Assembly (NCBI GenBank): GCA_029210085.1
Contig: JARGPP010000012.1
Span: 1-53,030, forward strand
Reading direction: 5' to 3'
DNA length: 53,030 nt
Origin: Legionellaceae bacterium
GTDB lineage: Bacteria > Pseudomonadota > Gammaproteobacteria > Legionellales > Legionellaceae
Under the pieces are notes generated by a model that searched no databases, was not told where the DNA came from, and saw nothing but the letters and a program-made list of their open reading frames with translations. This document shows positions 52,728-53,030 of the stretch, piece by piece. The position numbers and the translations under genes are program-made. How positions within the stretch are numbered: the first letter of the stretch is position 1; every line of letters begins with the position of its first letter.

Positions 52728-53030
52728 GTGCAGAAGAGAATATTTAGAAAAGTATTTAAAGACAAACGACATTTAACAAGACTTTCAGCTTTAGGTTTGT
52801 TGATGTTTGCAGGAGTGGTGTCGGCAGATTCCTCGTTAACCTTAGGGGGGATGGCATCTTCGATTACTTCATCTTTTGAAAGTTTAACCAAATTAATTAC
52901 CGCAGCCTCTTATTTAGCGGGTTTAGGCTTCTCGATTGGGGCTATCATGAAGTTTAAGCAACATAAGGATAATCCGACTCAAATTCCAATTGGTACACCG
53001 ATTGCCTTGGTCTTTATTGCCGCGGCATTG
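52728..53030 (+). CDS. icmD: Dot/Icm protein IcmD (DotP), 3' end beyond the window
   Basis: The first 101 codons are visible. A basic N-terminus is followed by a signal-peptide-like stretch (LSALGLLMFAGVVSA), then SLTLGGMASSITSSFESLTKLITAASYLAGLGFSIGAIMKFKQHKDNPTQIPIG, and a second hydrophobic segment begins at the window edge. It is an inner-membrane Dot/Icm part next to IcmC. It starts with GTG at 52728 behind AGGGGAG; an in-frame ATG at 52707 would add 7 residues. Confidence 0.9.
   Translation, partial: MQKRIFRKVFKDKRHLTRLSALGLLMFAGVVSADSSLTLGGMASSITSSFESLTKLITAASYLAGLGFSIGAIMKFKQHKDNPTQIPIGTPIALVFIAAAL

Overview
The window looks like chromosomal DNA of a low-to-mid GC gammaproteobacterium of the Legionellales, probably outside the genus Legionella. 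The reasons are a complete run of Dot/Icm type IVB secretion genes in the standard icmT-S-(R)-Q-P-O-N-M-L-K-E-G-C-D order, gammaproteobacterial lpxC, bamC-like, ubiK and algH genes, and the lack of a recognisable Legionella-type icmR. No rRNA, tRNA or CRISPR array was recognised.

Layout. (1) 2-1227: an intact ISAs1-family insertion sequence. (2) 1451-12765: a surface-polysaccharide (O-antigen-like) cluster, all on the + strand. hisH-like, hisF-like and wbuX genes make an acetamidino-group module. fnlA-fnlB-fnlC make UDP-L-FucNAc. A GT4 glycosyltransferase, an initiating sugar-phosphate transferase with a frameshift in a T9 tract, a PglD/NeuD-like acetyltransferase, a DegT-type aminotransferase and a fused ManC follow. 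The predicted product contains L-FucNAm (2-acetamidino-2,6-dideoxy-L-galactose), probably a 4-amino-sugar, and perhaps GDP-mannose-derived sugars. (3) 12856-13035: a very small lipoprotein gene on the - strand. (4) 13182-29084: a peptidoglycan/division block, dapA - short BamC-like lipoprotein - DUF1704 metallopeptidase-like gene - murI - murF - mraY - murD - ftsW - murC - murB - ddl - ftsQ - ftsA - ftsZ - lpxC, with many stop/start overlaps and no murG. (5) 29054-39702: housekeeping genes in short units: dciA, a PH-domain membrane protein, an unknown coiled-coil protein that may be a Dot/Icm effector, dacB, an FMN glutamate-synthase-like protein, algH, ruvX, pyrB, comM, ubiK, an EVE-domain gene and a 5-formyl-THF cyclo-ligase gene. 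(6) 39884-53030: a small unknown gene, then the Dot/Icm block, cut by the window end inside icmD.

How it fits together. The Dot/Icm genes encode the coupling complex (IcmP/DotM, IcmO/DotL, IcmS), the core and outer-membrane parts (IcmN/DotK, IcmK/DotH, IcmE/DotG, IcmG/DotF), inner-membrane parts (IcmT, IcmM, IcmL, IcmC, IcmD) and the IcmQ pore protein with a divergent partner in the icmR position. A tandem CTTAAG-N5-CTTAAG lies upstream of that icmR-position gene and matches the known PmrA box, so PmrA control of this operon is predicted. The coiled-coil candidate effector has its own promoter with in-phase 11-bp direct repeats.

Most notable points: the PmrA box and paired inverted repeats before icmR/icmQ, the novel icmR-position gene, the candidate effector with its operator-like repeats, the T9 tract that may switch the initiating glycan transferase, the HisF paralogue that lost its catalytic Asp, and an upstream stem that could hide the comM ribosome-binding site.
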